A model generated the notes under the pieces. It worked only from the letters and a program-made list of their open reading frames with translations, made no database searches and was not told the DNA's origin. A stretch of DNA of 64,000 nucleotides from Nocardioides sp. (GTDB taxonomy: Bacteria; Actinomycetota; Actinomycetes; Propionibacteriales; Nocardioidaceae): positions 1-64,000 of the forward strand of contig NZ_JACIXG010000007.1 of NCBI RefSeq assembly GCF_014360585.1. The letters run 5' to 3'. Shown in pieces: positions 26,313-34,403 of this stretch (position 1 is its first letter; each line of letters opens with the position of its first letter). The position numbers and the translations under genes are program-made.

Positions 26313-27518
26313 TTGGAGACTGGGCGGCGCGTGCTGCTTCACGTCGGCACCCCGAAGACGGGCACGTCCTATCTTCAGGATGTTCTCTTCCACAACCGTG
26401 AATCCCTCGCTGAGCAGGGAGTCCACTACTTCGCCGACCGCTTCGATGCCCATTTCCTGGCGGCCCTCGACCTGATGGACCTGCCCTGGGGCGGCATCGA
26501 GGAGGAGGCGACCGGCGCCTGGGACGCGCTCGCCGAGAAGGTGCGCGCCGTCGAGAACGGCACCGTGATCATCTCCCACGAGATCCTGGCGAGCGCCTCC
26601 TGGCAGCAGGCCAAGCACGCGCTGGACTCGCTGGGTGACTCCGAGATCCACATCATGCTCTCCGCGCGCGACCTGGCCCGGCAGATCCCGGCCGAGTGGC
26701 AGGAGAACGTCAAGCACCGCTCCGTGGTGACCTACTCCGAGTTCCTCGAGGAGATCCGCGACCCAGACCGCGAGGGGCGGATCGGGTCCTGGTTCTGGGG
26801 TGTCCAGGAGCTGCCCGACATCCTCGACCGATGGACCCAGGGTGTCGCGCCCGAGCGCGTCCACCTGATCACCGTCCCGCCGCCGGGCGCGTCCTCCTCG
26901 CTGCTGTGGGAGCGGTTCTCGGCTGCCTTCGGTCTCGACGACCTGACCATCGACTTCGAGGGGATCGACCGCGGCAACCCCTCCCTCGGGGTGCCCGAGG
27001 CAGCCCTGCTGCGCGAGATCAACCTGGCGGTCGTGCCGGTCATCGAGCCGGCCGACTACCGGCCGTTCGTACGCGAGTTCCTGGCCCACCGCACGTTGGC
27101 CAAGCGCCGCGACTCCGCACGCCTGGCGCTCTCCCCCTCGACCCTGCCCTGGGTCGAGGCGCTGTCCCAGAGCTGGGTCGATGCGCTGACGGGACGTGGC
27201 TACGACGTGGTCGGCGGACTGGACGAGCTGCTGGTCCCCGCCGACCTCGCAGGCAAGCCGTTCATCGACCCGGACACGATCTCCTCGCGCGAGGTGCTCG
27301 ATGCCGGTGTCGCCACCATCGACGCGCTGCTCCATGAGGCCATCAGGCTGCGCAAGTCAGAGGCCCGGCTGGAGGACGAGGTCGCCGAGCTCCGCGCCGA
27401 GCTCGACCACACCCGGACGCTGGTGCCGAAGCAGCGTGCCCGTGAGGGGCTCGAGCGGCGCTGGTGGGGCCGGGCGGTGCTGAGGCTCTACCGGCTGGTT
27501 CGGCGCCCTGCCGGCTGA
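26313..27518 (+). CDS. Sulfotransferase-like P-loop protein (second paralogue)
   Basis: A 401-residue homologue of the protein encoded at 24076. It begins with METGRRVLLHVGTPKTGTSY, followed by LSARDLARQIPAEWQENV, matching the other paralogue's PAPS-binding segments, and shares the later blocks PERVHLITVPPPGA and FREFLAHRTLAKR-like helices. It carries an extra C-terminal coiled coil (about residues 345-375) and a basic, amphipathic end (RRWWGRAVLRLYRLVRRP) that could touch membrane. The start is TTG at 26313, chosen because an AGGAG lies 8 bases upstream and the P-loop begins immediately after. Confidence 0.82.
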   Translation: METGRRVLLHVGTPKTGTSYLQDVLFHNRESLAEQGVHYFADRFDAHFLAALDLMDLPWGGIEEEATGAWDALAEKVRAVENGTVIISHEILASASWQQAKHALDSLGDSEIHIMLSARDLARQIPAEWQENVKHRSVVTYSEFLEEIRDPDREGRIGSWFWGVQELPDILDRWTQGVAPERVHLITVPPPGASSSLLWERFSAAFGLDDLTIDFEGIDRGNPSLGVPEAALLREINLAVVPVIEPADYRPFVREFLAHRTLAKRRDSARLALSPSTLPWVEALSQSWVDALTGRGYDVVGGLDELLVPADLAGKPFIDPDTISSREVLDAGVATIDALLHEAIRLRKSEARLEDEVAELRAELDHTRTLVPKQRAREGLERRWWGRAVLRLYRLVRRPAG

Positions 27519-27795
27519 TGATCTCGGTCTGGTTGTCCGTCTAGAAGGGCCTCGCGGTCCGCTGGCCGCCTGCGTATGGGTCGGGTGGATGTGTGTCCGT
27601 TGGTCTCGTGTCTGGTTCCAGCACGGGTGGGGCCAATACCGGGTTTGGGTTGGGAGATTTAGAAGCAGGGTGTCCGGGTTGTGTGCCATTTGGGTGTCTT
27701 GCGGGCTTCCAGCAGCGGTTCGGGTTGGGTTTGGGATACCTGTTCCTGATTGGGTTTTCGATCCCTTTCCTTTTGAGCTCTCGCGTGCCTTTGGT
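27519..27795. other. Non-coding stretch before the HNH leader
   Basis: About 280 bases without a credible gene. The strand is unusually rich in G and T, with repeated GGGTTTGGG-like words (for example 27648-27656 and 27721-27740), and open frames lack codon-usage support. I see no hairpin-plus-T-run terminator for the sulfotransferase operon. Confidence 0.5.
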
Positions 27796-27815
27796 CACAT
27801 AATATGTTATGGTGG
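27796..27815 (+). promoter_or_regulatory. AT-rich promoter-like segment for the HNH gene
   Basis: CACATAATATGTTATGG is the only AT-rich block in the region and offers -10-like hexamers (TAATAT, TGTTAT). A start just downstream would give a leader of roughly 220 nt before the ATG at 28039, which carries the hairpins described in the next entry. Confidence 0.4.
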
Positions 27816-27833
27816 GGGTAGGCGTGAACGTGA

Positions 27834-28012
27834 AGGCCGACCACCTCGACAGAGGCGTGCCTCTCAGCCCGGCAGACAACGGGCGTGGGGTATTCCAGGG
27901 GATCCAGGGGCGTGAGCGCTGAGCTGCGAGGGTAAGTAATAGCCCGTACTTGACGGGCCTCCGGGACCAGCGAACCAAAGGGTGGATCTGCGTGGGTGCG
28001 GATCCTTTGAGT
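27834..28012 (+). ncRNA. Candidate structured RNA leader of the DUF222/HNH gene
   Basis: Four local hairpins follow one another. AGAGG/CCTCT pairs 27851-27855 with 27860-27864. GCCCG/CGGGC pairs 27867-27871 with 27880-27884. GCCCGT/ACGGGC pairs 27942-27947 with 27953-27958. CAAAGG/CCTTTG pairs 27976-27981 with 28004-28009, close to the ribosome-binding GGGAGG at 28022. No peptide frame accounts for this stretch. It could be a cis-regulatory leader or a functional RNA of a mobile HNH element. I cannot match it to a named riboswitch class. Confidence 0.4.
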
Positions 28013-28038
28013 TCGTACGTCGGGAGGTGACCATCGCG

Positions 28039-29280
28039 ATGAGCACGCTGCAACAGCCCCAGCATCCCGTGCTGAAGGCCGTCGTCACGATCACCGACAC
28101 CCTCGATGAGGTCACGGACGCGAACCCCACGTTCATGGCTACCGATCAGAAGGCCGCCGCGCTCCTCGAGATCGCCCGGGCGAAGGCCCAGCTGGCGGAG
28201 CTCGAACTACGCGTGATGGCCGCTGCCGACGATGTGGCTGCGGAGAGCGCGGCTCGTGATGTGGCCGCGTGGCTGCATCACCACACCCACCAGCGCCCCG
28301 AGGCCCTGCGCGACGACCTCCGGCTCGCGCACGCTTTGGACCGGACCTATGGCCGGGTTGCTGCGGCGATGCGTGCCGGGGACTGCAACCTTGTCCAGGC
28401 ACAGGTGATCGTCGCCGCTCTCGACGACCTGCCTGCCGATCTCGACCCCGAGATCCGTGTGAAGGCCGAAGAGGCCCTGGTCGCCTACGCGACCCAGTTC
28501 GACCCCACGCGGCTGCGCCGCCTCGGGCGCCGGATCCTGGACCTCATCGCCCCGGAGATCGCCGAGGCCGAGGAAGCCAAGCGGCTCGCGGCTGAGGAGG
28601 CCCACGCTAGGAAGAAGACCCGGCTTACGATGCGCCGTATCGGCGACGGGACCACGCGGATCTCCGCGGTCATCCCGGACGCTGCCGCGGACCGGTTGGC
28701 GACCAACCTGGAGGCGTTCGCCTCGCCCCGGCGTGATGACGGGACCCGCACCGAGACCGGTGAGTACCTGCCCTACGACCGACGGCTCGGGCGTGCGTTC
28801 TGCCAGATGCTCGAGACCCTCGACCCGGGCCGGCTTCCGATCCACGGCGGGGATGCGACCACAGTGATCGTGACCATCGACCTCGACCAGCTCCGCACCG
28901 ATGCCGGCATCGGCCAGATCCTCGGCGGCTCCCCGATCACCGCGGCTGAAGCCAGACGCCTCGCGTGCACCGCCGGCATCATCCCCGCCGTACTCGGAGG
29001 TGCCTCCGAGGTCCTCGACCTCGGCCGTATCCAACGCTTCTTCACCGCAGCCCAACGCCGAGCCCTGCTACTCAGGTCAGCGACGTGTGAGGCCGAAGGC
29101 TGCGACATCCCCGGCACCTGGGCCGAAGCCCACCACTGGATCGCCTGGGCACAAGGCGGGCCCACCGATCTCGACAACGCAGCCCTGCTCTGCAGTCACC
29201 ATCACCACCGTGCCCATGACCCGGCGTATCTTCACGAGCGCCTGCCCAACGGTGACATCCGCTTCACCAGACGCAGATAG
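28039..29280 (+). CDS. DUF222 / HNH endonuclease domain protein (first copy)
   Basis: A 413-residue protein of the actinobacterial 13E12-repeat type. The helical DUF222 region covers most of the length (ELRVMAAADDVAAESAARDV onward). The C-terminal HNH zinc nuclease has CEAEGCDIPGTWAEAHHWI followed by NAALLCSHHHHRAHD, giving the Cys4-like zinc site and the H-N-H triad. The ATG at 28039 is chosen for its GGGAGG site 11 bases upstream. Such genes occur in many copies in Nocardioides and mycobacteria and are thought to be mobile or homing-like. It sits behind a long hairpin-rich leader. A second, divergent member lies at 47143. Confidence 0.9.
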   Translation: MSTLQQPQHPVLKAVVTITDTLDEVTDANPTFMATDQKAAALLEIARAKAQLAELELRVMAAADDVAAESAARDVAAWLHHHTHQRPEALRDDLRLAHALDRTYGRVAAAMRAGDCNLVQAQVIVAALDDLPADLDPEIRVKAEEALVAYATQFDPTRLRRLGRRILDLIAPEIAEAEEAKRLAAEEAHARKKTRLTMRRIGDGTTRISAVIPDAAADRLATNLEAFASPRRDDGTRTETGEYLPYDRRLGRAFCQMLETLDPGRLPIHGGDATTVIVTIDLDQLRTDAGIGQILGGSPITAAEARRLACTAGIIPAVLGGASEVLDLGRIQRFFTAAQRRALLLRSATCEAEGCDIPGTWAEAHHWIAWAQGGPTDLDNAALLCSHHHHRAHDPAYLHERLPNGDIRFTRRR

Positions 29281-29426
29281 GCCTACCGGATCGGACCCGG
29301 GCCCTCGGGGATCCAATGCCGCCGTCGACAGGCGAAGGCGGTGAAGGCGCCATGCTCGCGCTTGCCCGCCGTGGCCACTGTCCACTGAGGCGGCGCTGAC
29401 CTGCTTCCTCGCACTACGATCGCCGA

Positions 29427-30041
29427 ATGGTTGCGGTGGCCGGCTCGATCCGGCGGGTGTCGGCGGTCGGATCCTCGGGGTCGGGCAAGTCGACGGTCGC
29501 CAGGAGGCTGGCGGACATCCTTGGCGTGCCGTACGTCGAGCTCGACGCGATTCATTGGCGTCCGGGGTGGGTGGAGGAAGAGCCGGACGTGTTCGTGGAC
29601 AGGGTCCGCGAGGCGACTCGCGCTGACGCTTGGGTCATCGACGGGAACTACCAGAGCAAGGTCGGCACCTTGGTGTGGGAGTCGGCGGAACTCGTCGTCT
29701 GGATCAATCCGCCGCGGTGGCGCGTGATGGTGCAGGTCACCCTGCGTACGCTGCGGCGGGCCGCGAGGCGTGAGGAGCTCTGGAACGGCAACCGCGAGGG
29801 CTGGGGCGGCCTTCGGCTCTGGAGCTCGAGCGACTCGGTGATCCGCTGGGCATGGGACTCGTACGCTCCGCAGATCGAGAGGTACGAGGCGGCGATGGTC
29901 GATCCGCGCTATCGCCATCTCCGGTTCGTCCGGCTTCGCTCGAGGCGGGACGTCGAGCGGTTCCTCGAAGAGGTGGGACGGTCAGGGCTGCACGGCGGCA
30001 GGCTTCCGGGTGAAGGTCAGGTGGGTGACGCCGCTGGGTGA
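29427..30041 (+). CDS. Adenylate kinase-like P-loop NTPase (topology-modulation-type)
   Basis: A 204-residue small kinase-like protein. The Walker A motif is GSSGSGKST (about residues 16-24), followed by YVELDAIHWRPGW, WVIDGNYQS and the helical lid region WELWNGNREGWG-like segment, a layout typical of FlaR/topology-modulation adenylate kinase-like proteins. The physiological substrate is unknown. The 3' end overlaps the convergent reductase gene by 60 bases, so the last 15-20 residues (HGGRLPGEGQVGD) are shaped by that neighbour's coding. Confidence 0.82.
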   Translation: MVAVAGSIRRVSAVGSSGSGKSTVARRLADILGVPYVELDAIHWRPGWVEEEPDVFVDRVREATRADAWVIDGNYQSKVGTLVWESAELVVWINPPRWRVMVQVTLRTLRRAARREELWNGNREGWGGLRLWSSSDSVIRWAWDSYAPQIERYEAAMVDPRYRHLRFVRLRSRRDVERFLEEVGRSGLHGGRLPGEGQVGDAAG

Positions 30042-30632
30042 GGAGACCGACTCGATGTCGTAGTCGTTCTCCGTGCCCTCCAGGCCGTCCCAGAGGCGTA
30101 CGCCGCGGCCGAGGACTATCGGGACCTGGACGAGATGCATCAGGTCGACCAAGCCGGCGGCGACGAAGTCGCGCACCACCGTTGCGCCGCCCCCGATGCG
30201 TACGTCCTGGCCATCGGCCGCCTCGAAGGCGGCGGCCAGTGCCTCGGCCGGGGGAGCGTCGAGGAAGTGGAAGGTGGTGCCACCCTCCATCTCCATCTCC
30301 AGCGACGGACGCGGTCGACGGGTGAGGACGAAGGTCGGCGAGTGGAACGGCGGGTTGGGACCCCACCAGCCCTTCCACTCGGGGTCGTCCTGCCAGCCCG
30401 GCGGTCCGAACTTGTTCGCGCCCATGATCTCGGCGCCGATGCCTTGGCTGTGCCGCTGCGCGAGAGCGTCGTCGACGCCCGCGGAGCCGGCGGCATCCCA
30501 GAAGCGGGTGGCGAACATCCATTCGTGCAGGCGCTCGCCGGCGTGGCCGAAGGGCGCCTCGGCCGACTGGGGCTCGCCGGTCGCGAAGCCGTCGAGGGAG
30601 ATCGAAAGATTGTGGACTCTGGTGAGTGGCAT
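29982..30632 (-). CDS. Dihydrofolate reductase / RibD C-terminal domain protein
   Basis: A 216-residue RibD-C/DHFR-fold protein. It begins with the strand MPLTRVHNLSISLDGF, followed by the NADPH-binding motifs GAEIMGANKFGP and VRIGGGATVVRDF, and the terminal beta element VTHLTFTRKP. Family members reduce pteridines or related heterocycles with NADPH; many are uncharacterised stand-alone reductases, as this one probably is. It overlaps the convergent kinase-like gene by 60 bases at the 3' end. A short gap separates it from the divergently transcribed YkvA-like gene. Confidence 0.86.
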   Translation of the reverse strand: MPLTRVHNLSISLDGFATGEPQSAEAPFGHAGERLHEWMFATRFWDAAGSAGVDDALAQRHSQGIGAEIMGANKFGPPGWQDDPEWKGWWGPNPPFHSPTFVLTRRPRPSLEMEMEGGTTFHFLDAPPAEALAAAFEAADGQDVRIGGGATVVRDFVAAGLVDLMHLVQVPIVLGRGVRLWDGLEGTENDYDIESVSSPSGVTHLTFTRKPAAVQP

Positions 30633-30788
30633 GGGTTCCTCCGTGGACCATGACGGCGCCGAGGTCAGCTCGTCGCCGGGTCGAGCGTACTGCTCGCGGA
30701 CGGAGACGACGACGCCTTTCTCCGGGCCGCCGTGATGGAATCACGAGGTGTCGCGCCGTCGGAGCGCGGTATGGCTCGGAGGGTGACG

Positions 30789-31205
30789 ATGACCGGCTCG
30801 TTCTGGTGGGACCTTGCGATCGGTGTCGCGGCCGCCCTGCTGCTCACCTGGATCGGTCTCGTCGTCGCCTTGCTCGTCGTCCGTCCGCGCGGCGAGCTGC
30901 TGCGCGAGGCACTGCGGATCCTGCCCGATGTGGTGCGGCTGCTGCGTCGGCTCGCGGCCGACAGGTCGATGCCTCGCGGCGTACGGCTCCGGCTCTGGCT
31001 GCTGATGGTCTATCTCGCCCTGCCGATCGACCTGGTGCCCGACTTCATCCCGGTGCTGGGCTACGCCGATGACGCGATCATCGTCGCCGCCGTCCTGCGC
31101 GGCGTCGTCCGTCGAGCCGGGATCGACGCGGTTCGAGCCCACTGGCCAGGCACCGAGGACGGCTTCGCCGCGCTCGTGCTGGTCGCAGGGCTCGATCGGG
31201 ACTAG
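30789..31205 (+). CDS. YkvA-family (DUF1232) membrane protein
   Basis: A 138-residue protein. The N-terminal membrane helix (LAIGVAAALLLTWIGLVVAL) is followed by a charged helix and the DUF1232 signature LWLLMVYLALPIDLVPDFIP followed by VLGYADDAIIVAAVL. The family is widespread and mostly uncharacterised. The ATG at 30789 is set by a GGAGGG site ending 5 bases upstream; an in-frame ATG six codons earlier has no such site. No operon partner is evident. Confidence 0.82.
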   Translation: MTGSFWWDLAIGVAAALLLTWIGLVVALLVVRPRGELLREALRILPDVVRLLRRLAADRSMPRGVRLRLWLLMVYLALPIDLVPDFIPVLGYADDAIIVAAVLRGVVRRAGIDAVRAHWPGTEDGFAALVLVAGLDRD

Positions 31206-31261
31206 CCCGCGGACGACGTCGTCCTTGACTCCGTTCCAAGAACAGGGTTTGGGATGTCCGT

Positions 31262-31912
31262 ATGGCTACCAAAACCGTCACCAGGACACTCGCCACCAGA
31301 ACATTCAGTGGCCCGTTGACGCTCATCCGACAGCACGGACGGGCCTACGCGTACCTCAACCTCATGGCCTACGGCCTGCTTGTGGCCGGGATGATCCTCG
31401 GCGCCCTACGTCCCGAGCTCAACGCGATGCTCACCGGCTCGATGGACGAGTCCGGTCAGACCGGGCTCGTCGTCTCGCTGCTGGCCCGGCCGTGGCTGTT
31501 CGCGCTGGTGATCCTGGGGGTGAACCTCGGGAAGGTGGCCCTCGGCTTCGTCACGCTCCCCTCGATGGTCGTGCCCTTCGCCGGGATCCCCGTCTTCGCC
31601 TACTGGGCATTCACCACCGGAATCGTCCTGGCTCCCGTCGACCACAACACCACGATGACGCTGATCCCGCACTCGCTCACGATGGTCATCGAGCTCCAGG
31701 CGTACGTGCTGCTGCTGCTCGGGGCGTACGTCCTGGGCCTGGCGTGGGTCCGCCCGGCGAGCGTCGGCGTGACCACGCGGCGGCGCGCGTGGGTCCGGGG
31801 GCTGCGACTCTTCGGGAGGATGTGGGTCCCGGCTCTGGCGCTGTTCGTCGTCGGGGCGGTCTACGAGGCGTACTCGCTCCGCTACCTCCTGCCGCTGCTC
31901 ATCAACTCATGA
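31262..31912 (+). CDS. SpoIIM-superfamily-like membrane protein
   Basis: A 216-residue integral membrane protein with about five hydrophobic segments (residues about 38-55, 75-95, 103-125, 148-165 and 190-210). The loop-helix stretch MTLIPHSLTMVIELQAYVLL resembles the HGxxE element of SpoIIM/DUF95 proteins, where a conserved His and Glu sit at the membrane surface. A SpoIIM-like assignment is therefore tentative. It precedes a MerR gene in the same direction, 19 bases apart, which suggests co-transcription. Confidence 0.6.
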   Translation: MATKTVTRTLATRTFSGPLTLIRQHGRAYAYLNLMAYGLLVAGMILGALRPELNAMLTGSMDESGQTGLVVSLLARPWLFALVILGVNLGKVALGFVTLPSMVVPFAGIPVFAYWAFTTGIVLAPVDHNTTMTLIPHSLTMVIELQAYVLLLLGAYVLGLAWVRPASVGVTTRRRAWVRGLRLFGRMWVPALALFVVGAVYEAYSLRYLLPLLINS

Positions 31913-31931
31913 CACTGGCATGATGCGGCGC

Positions 31932-32648
31932 ATGGCGTGGAGCACTCGGGAGCTGGCGCGGATCGCGGGGACGACGGAGAACTCGGTGCGCTACTACCAC
32001 CGGGTCGGGCTCCTCCCGCATCCCGAGCGTGCGGCGAACGGCTACAAACGCTACGAGGTGGCCCATCTGGTCCAGCTCCTGCGGATCCGGCGTCTGCGGG
32101 AGCTCGGCGTCCCGGTGAAACGGATCGCCGCTCTGGGTCCCGGTGACCCGAACGCGACAGAGAACATCCGAGCGCTCGATGCCGAGCTGGAGGCGCGCAT
32201 CGAACACTTCCAACGCGTACGCGAGGACTTGGCGCAGCTCGTCTCGCACGGCGCACCTCTGGAGACTCCGGCCGGCTTCGCCTCGTTCGCCTCGCAGCTC
32301 TCCTCGACGCAGCAGGCCCTGCTGGCGATCTACGCGCAGGTCTTCGACGCCCGGACGCTCGCGGCATTCCGGCAGGCGCTCCTGCATCAGGAGGACGCCG
32401 ACGTCGAGTTCGACCGTCTCGCTGCCGAAGCAGACGACGCGACCGTCGAGGACCTCGCCGAGAGGTTGGTCGAGACCACCCGACGGCAACGGGAGCATGC
32501 CCCCGAGCTGGCCGATGCGCTGGACCGTTCGCCGCTCGGCCGGTCCACGGCCGGCCTCGTCCTCGCTCACGCTCTCGTCGACCTCTACAACCCCGCGCAG
32601 CAGAGAGTGCTGCAACGCCTCGATGCGCTCATGCCGCGTCAGGAGTGA
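31932..32648 (+). CDS. MerR-family transcriptional regulator
   Basis: A 238-residue MerR regulator. The N-terminal winged helix is complete: WSTRELARIAGTTENSVRYY, HRVGLLPHPERAANGYKRY and the second helix EVAHLVQLLRIRRLRELG. A long coiled-coil linker and a helical C-terminal domain of about 140 residues follow, without the clustered cysteines of metal-sensing members, so it probably responds to an organic ligand or stress. I begin at MAWSTREL; an ATG four codons earlier is possible. The adjoining membrane-protein gene is its likely target. Confidence 0.88.
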   Translation: MAWSTRELARIAGTTENSVRYYHRVGLLPHPERAANGYKRYEVAHLVQLLRIRRLRELGVPVKRIAALGPGDPNATENIRALDAELEARIEHFQRVREDLAQLVSHGAPLETPAGFASFASQLSSTQQALLAIYAQVFDARTLAAFRQALLHQEDADVEFDRLAAEADDATVEDLAERLVETTRRQREHAPELADALDRSPLGRSTAGLVLAHALVDLYNPAQQRVLQRLDALMPRQE

Positions 32649-32709
32649 GACTGCTCGCCTGGATATCGCGGCACCTTCGCAGGGAGAGCCCGAGTCGTAC
32701 GCTGGACCG

Positions 32710-33081
32710 GTGGTCGAACGTATCGATCGGAACAGCGTGGTGGCTTTCCGGCTGGCCTCGCACCATCTCGATGTCCGGCTCGGCGAAGCGGACCTGCTGA
32801 CGCCGCCCGATGTGGCGTGCAGGACAGCCCACCCGGCTCGGCGCTGCTCGCCTTCCACGCGCGGGTCGAGGGCGTGACGGCCGATGTGGTCGAGGCGACG
32901 CTCCAGGACAGGAGCATTCTGCTGACCTGGAGCCTGCGGGGCGCCCCTGCACATCGAGCTCGAGGCGTTCCAGGCGTTCACGCCGCTGAGCCGCAAGCGG
33001 CAGGAGGCGCTCGTCGCCGAGGCGGAGAGCCTCGCGCCACTTCGGAACGCGTACGCGGTCACGGTCGACTTCATCGACTGA
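32710..33081 (+). pseudogene. Frameshifted remnant of a winged-helix DNA-binding (HTH_42/YcaQ-like) gene
   Basis: Three adjoining frames together resemble a shortened winged-helix DNA-binding protein of the DUF1112/HTH_42 family. The first (32710 on) gives VERIDRNSVVAFRLASHHLD. The second (about 32817-32946) gives VQDSPPGSALLAFHARVEGV and ILLTWSLRGAP, the family's conserved QDxP and TWxLRGT elements. The third returns to the first frame for an acidic C-terminus ending 33081. The middle of the usual 350-400-residue protein is missing. The two shifts and the internal loss mark a decayed gene. Confidence 0.65.
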
Positions 33082-33093
33082 GGGCGCGCCCGG

Positions 33094-33780
33094 TCAGGCG
33101 GGCCAGTAGGTCCCGGTGGCCAGGTAGGTGGCGCCGTTGACGATCAGGAAGAGGAACGCCGCGGCGAGGAGAGCGGTCATGACGTACGCGGCCGGGCGGG
33201 CGGTGCGACGAGCGAACCTGATCGCGCGCTGGACCGGGCGGGAGTCGCGGCCGGCGGCGAGGGCGAGCACGACCAGGCACAGCGGGGCCTGGCTGATCAG
33301 GAACCATCCGGTGAAGACGGCAGCGACAGCGAGCATGCTCTGCATGCTCGCGCCGACCGTCGCGACGCCGAAGAAGCTGGGGTCGGTCAACGCGCTCACG
33401 CCCCAGAACGTGCCCATCAGGCTCATCCCGATGGGTCCGGCCAGCATCGGCCTCGTCCTCTCCGGCTTCGTGTCGTTGCGGTGGGCCCAGCGGTAGGCGG
33501 CCCAGAGCCCGACGCCGGCGGCGAGGACCAGCTGCACCGTCAGACGCACCGGGTCGGGGACCGTGAACAGGTCGCGCAGCCAGGCGGCGACGTGCTGGAC
33601 GGATTCACCGAGCACGATCCCGGTCAGGACGGTGGCGAGCCAGGCAGTCCCGAAGAACAGCAGGATCACGCGGCGCCGGACGCCGGCAGCCAGCGCTGGT
33701 ACGACGACGAGGGCACCGAACGGATCCAGGCCGGCTATTCCGAACCCGATGATGCCGCCGATCGCAGCCAGCGGGTTCAC
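33094..33780 (-). CDS. Six-helix membrane protein, possible transporter
   Basis: A 228-residue integral membrane protein with about six hydrophobic segments, starting at GTG 33780 (VNPLAAIGGIIGFGIAGLD). The two halves have similar hydrophobic patterns with a charged central loop (RWAHRNDTKPERTRP), as in small exporters of the GAP/Sap or LysE-like superfamilies; the exact family is not secure. The GTGA start overlaps the stop of the TetR gene upstream, so it is co-translated with its likely repressor. Role as a TetR-controlled efflux or permease protein is inferred from that arrangement. Confidence 0.72.
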   Translation of the reverse strand: MNPLAAIGGIIGFGIAGLDPFGALVVVPALAAGVRRRVILLFFGTAWLATVLTGIVLGESVQHVAAWLRDLFTVPDPVRLTVQLVLAAGVGLWAAYRWAHRNDTKPERTRPMLAGPIGMSLMGTFWGVSALTDPSFFGVATVGASMQSMLAVAAVFTGWFLISQAPLCLVVLALAAGRDSRPVQRAIRFARRTARPAAYVMTALLAAAFLFLIVNGATYLATGTYWPA

Positions 33781-34367
33781 GAGTGCATCCCCGGCACGGC
33801 CGGCACGAGCGGGGCGAAGAGCGCCACCAAGCGGTCGACGGCGGCATCCTGCTCGATGACGCCCGCCTGGATGGCGGTGACGAGGTTGTCGGCCGCACCC
33901 AGGAACATCGTCAGCAACGCGGTCTCCTCGCCTGCGGGCAGGCCGAGCATCTCCCAGATCCGGGAGAACGCATCGGGCACCTCGAAGAAGTGATCCTCGA
34001 CCTCCTCGGTCGCGGCGCGCGCCGCGGAGACCGTCTCGTAGACCGCGCCCGCTCCCAGGCTGTGGTCGACATAGGTCCGGGCCAGGACCGACAAGAGCTC
34101 GGCCGGCGACGCCCCGTCCCGGCGTGCGTCCTCGAGCGCGCCGATCACTGCCGCCTCGTAGTCGGCCACGACCTGGCGCTCCATCAGGGTCAACAGATCG
34201 GTGAGGGAATCGAAGAGACGGTAGGCGATCGGCTTGGAGACCCCGCAGGCCTCGGCCACCCTGGCGAGCGTGACCGCGCGCCCGCCTTCGGCGCGGGCGA
34301 TCTCCACGCCTGCAGCCACCAGCAGCTCTCGCCGTTGCGCGGCAGGCAGGCGCGTCGAGCCACTCAC
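33777..34367 (-). CDS. TetR-family regulator (with adjacent membrane protein)
   Basis: A 196-residue TetR regulator. The helix-turn-helix runs over about residues 8-55 (RRELLVAAGVEIARAEGG, VTLARVAEACGVSKPIAYRL), followed by a helical ligand domain. I start at GTG 34367 (VSGSTRLPA), because the longer frame back to 34421 crosses the palindrome at 34389-34403. That GTTAC/GTAAC palindrome lies about 22-36 bases upstream of the start and is its probable operator. It forms an operon with the downstream membrane protein (GTGA overlap). Confidence 0.85.
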   Translation of the reverse strand: MSGSTRLPAAQRRELLVAAGVEIARAEGGRAVTLARVAEACGVSKPIAYRLFDSLTDLLTLMERQVVADYEAAVIGALEDARRDGASPAELLSVLARTYVDHSLGAGAVYETVSAARAATEEVEDHFFEVPDAFSRIWEMLGLPAGEETALLTMFLGAADNLVTAIQAGVIEQDAAVDRLVALFAPLVPAVPGMHS

Positions 34368-34388
34368 GATCGTTCCTCCGGGGCATAA

Positions 34389-34403
34389 GTTACTGTCCGT
34401 AAC
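34389..34403. promoter_or_regulatory. GTTAC-N5-GTAAC palindrome, probable TetR operator
   Basis: GTTAC and GTAAC are exact inverted repeats 5 bases apart in the gap between the divergent TetR (start 34367) and PfkB (start 34481) genes. Short TTAC/GTAA-type palindromes are common targets of TetR regulators, so the local TetR protein is the likely binder. Confidence 0.5.

Noticed and set aside
29281..29426. A possible extra small gene between the first HNH gene and the kinase
   Set aside because: The frame stops repeatedly and shows no ribosome-binding site or codon bias. I leave it as spacer.
33781..34386. Extension of the six-helix membrane protein upstream through the TetR gene
   Set aside because: The added residues are Arg/Gly-rich shadow of the TetR frame. 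The membrane protein starts at GTG 33780, overlapping the TetR stop.
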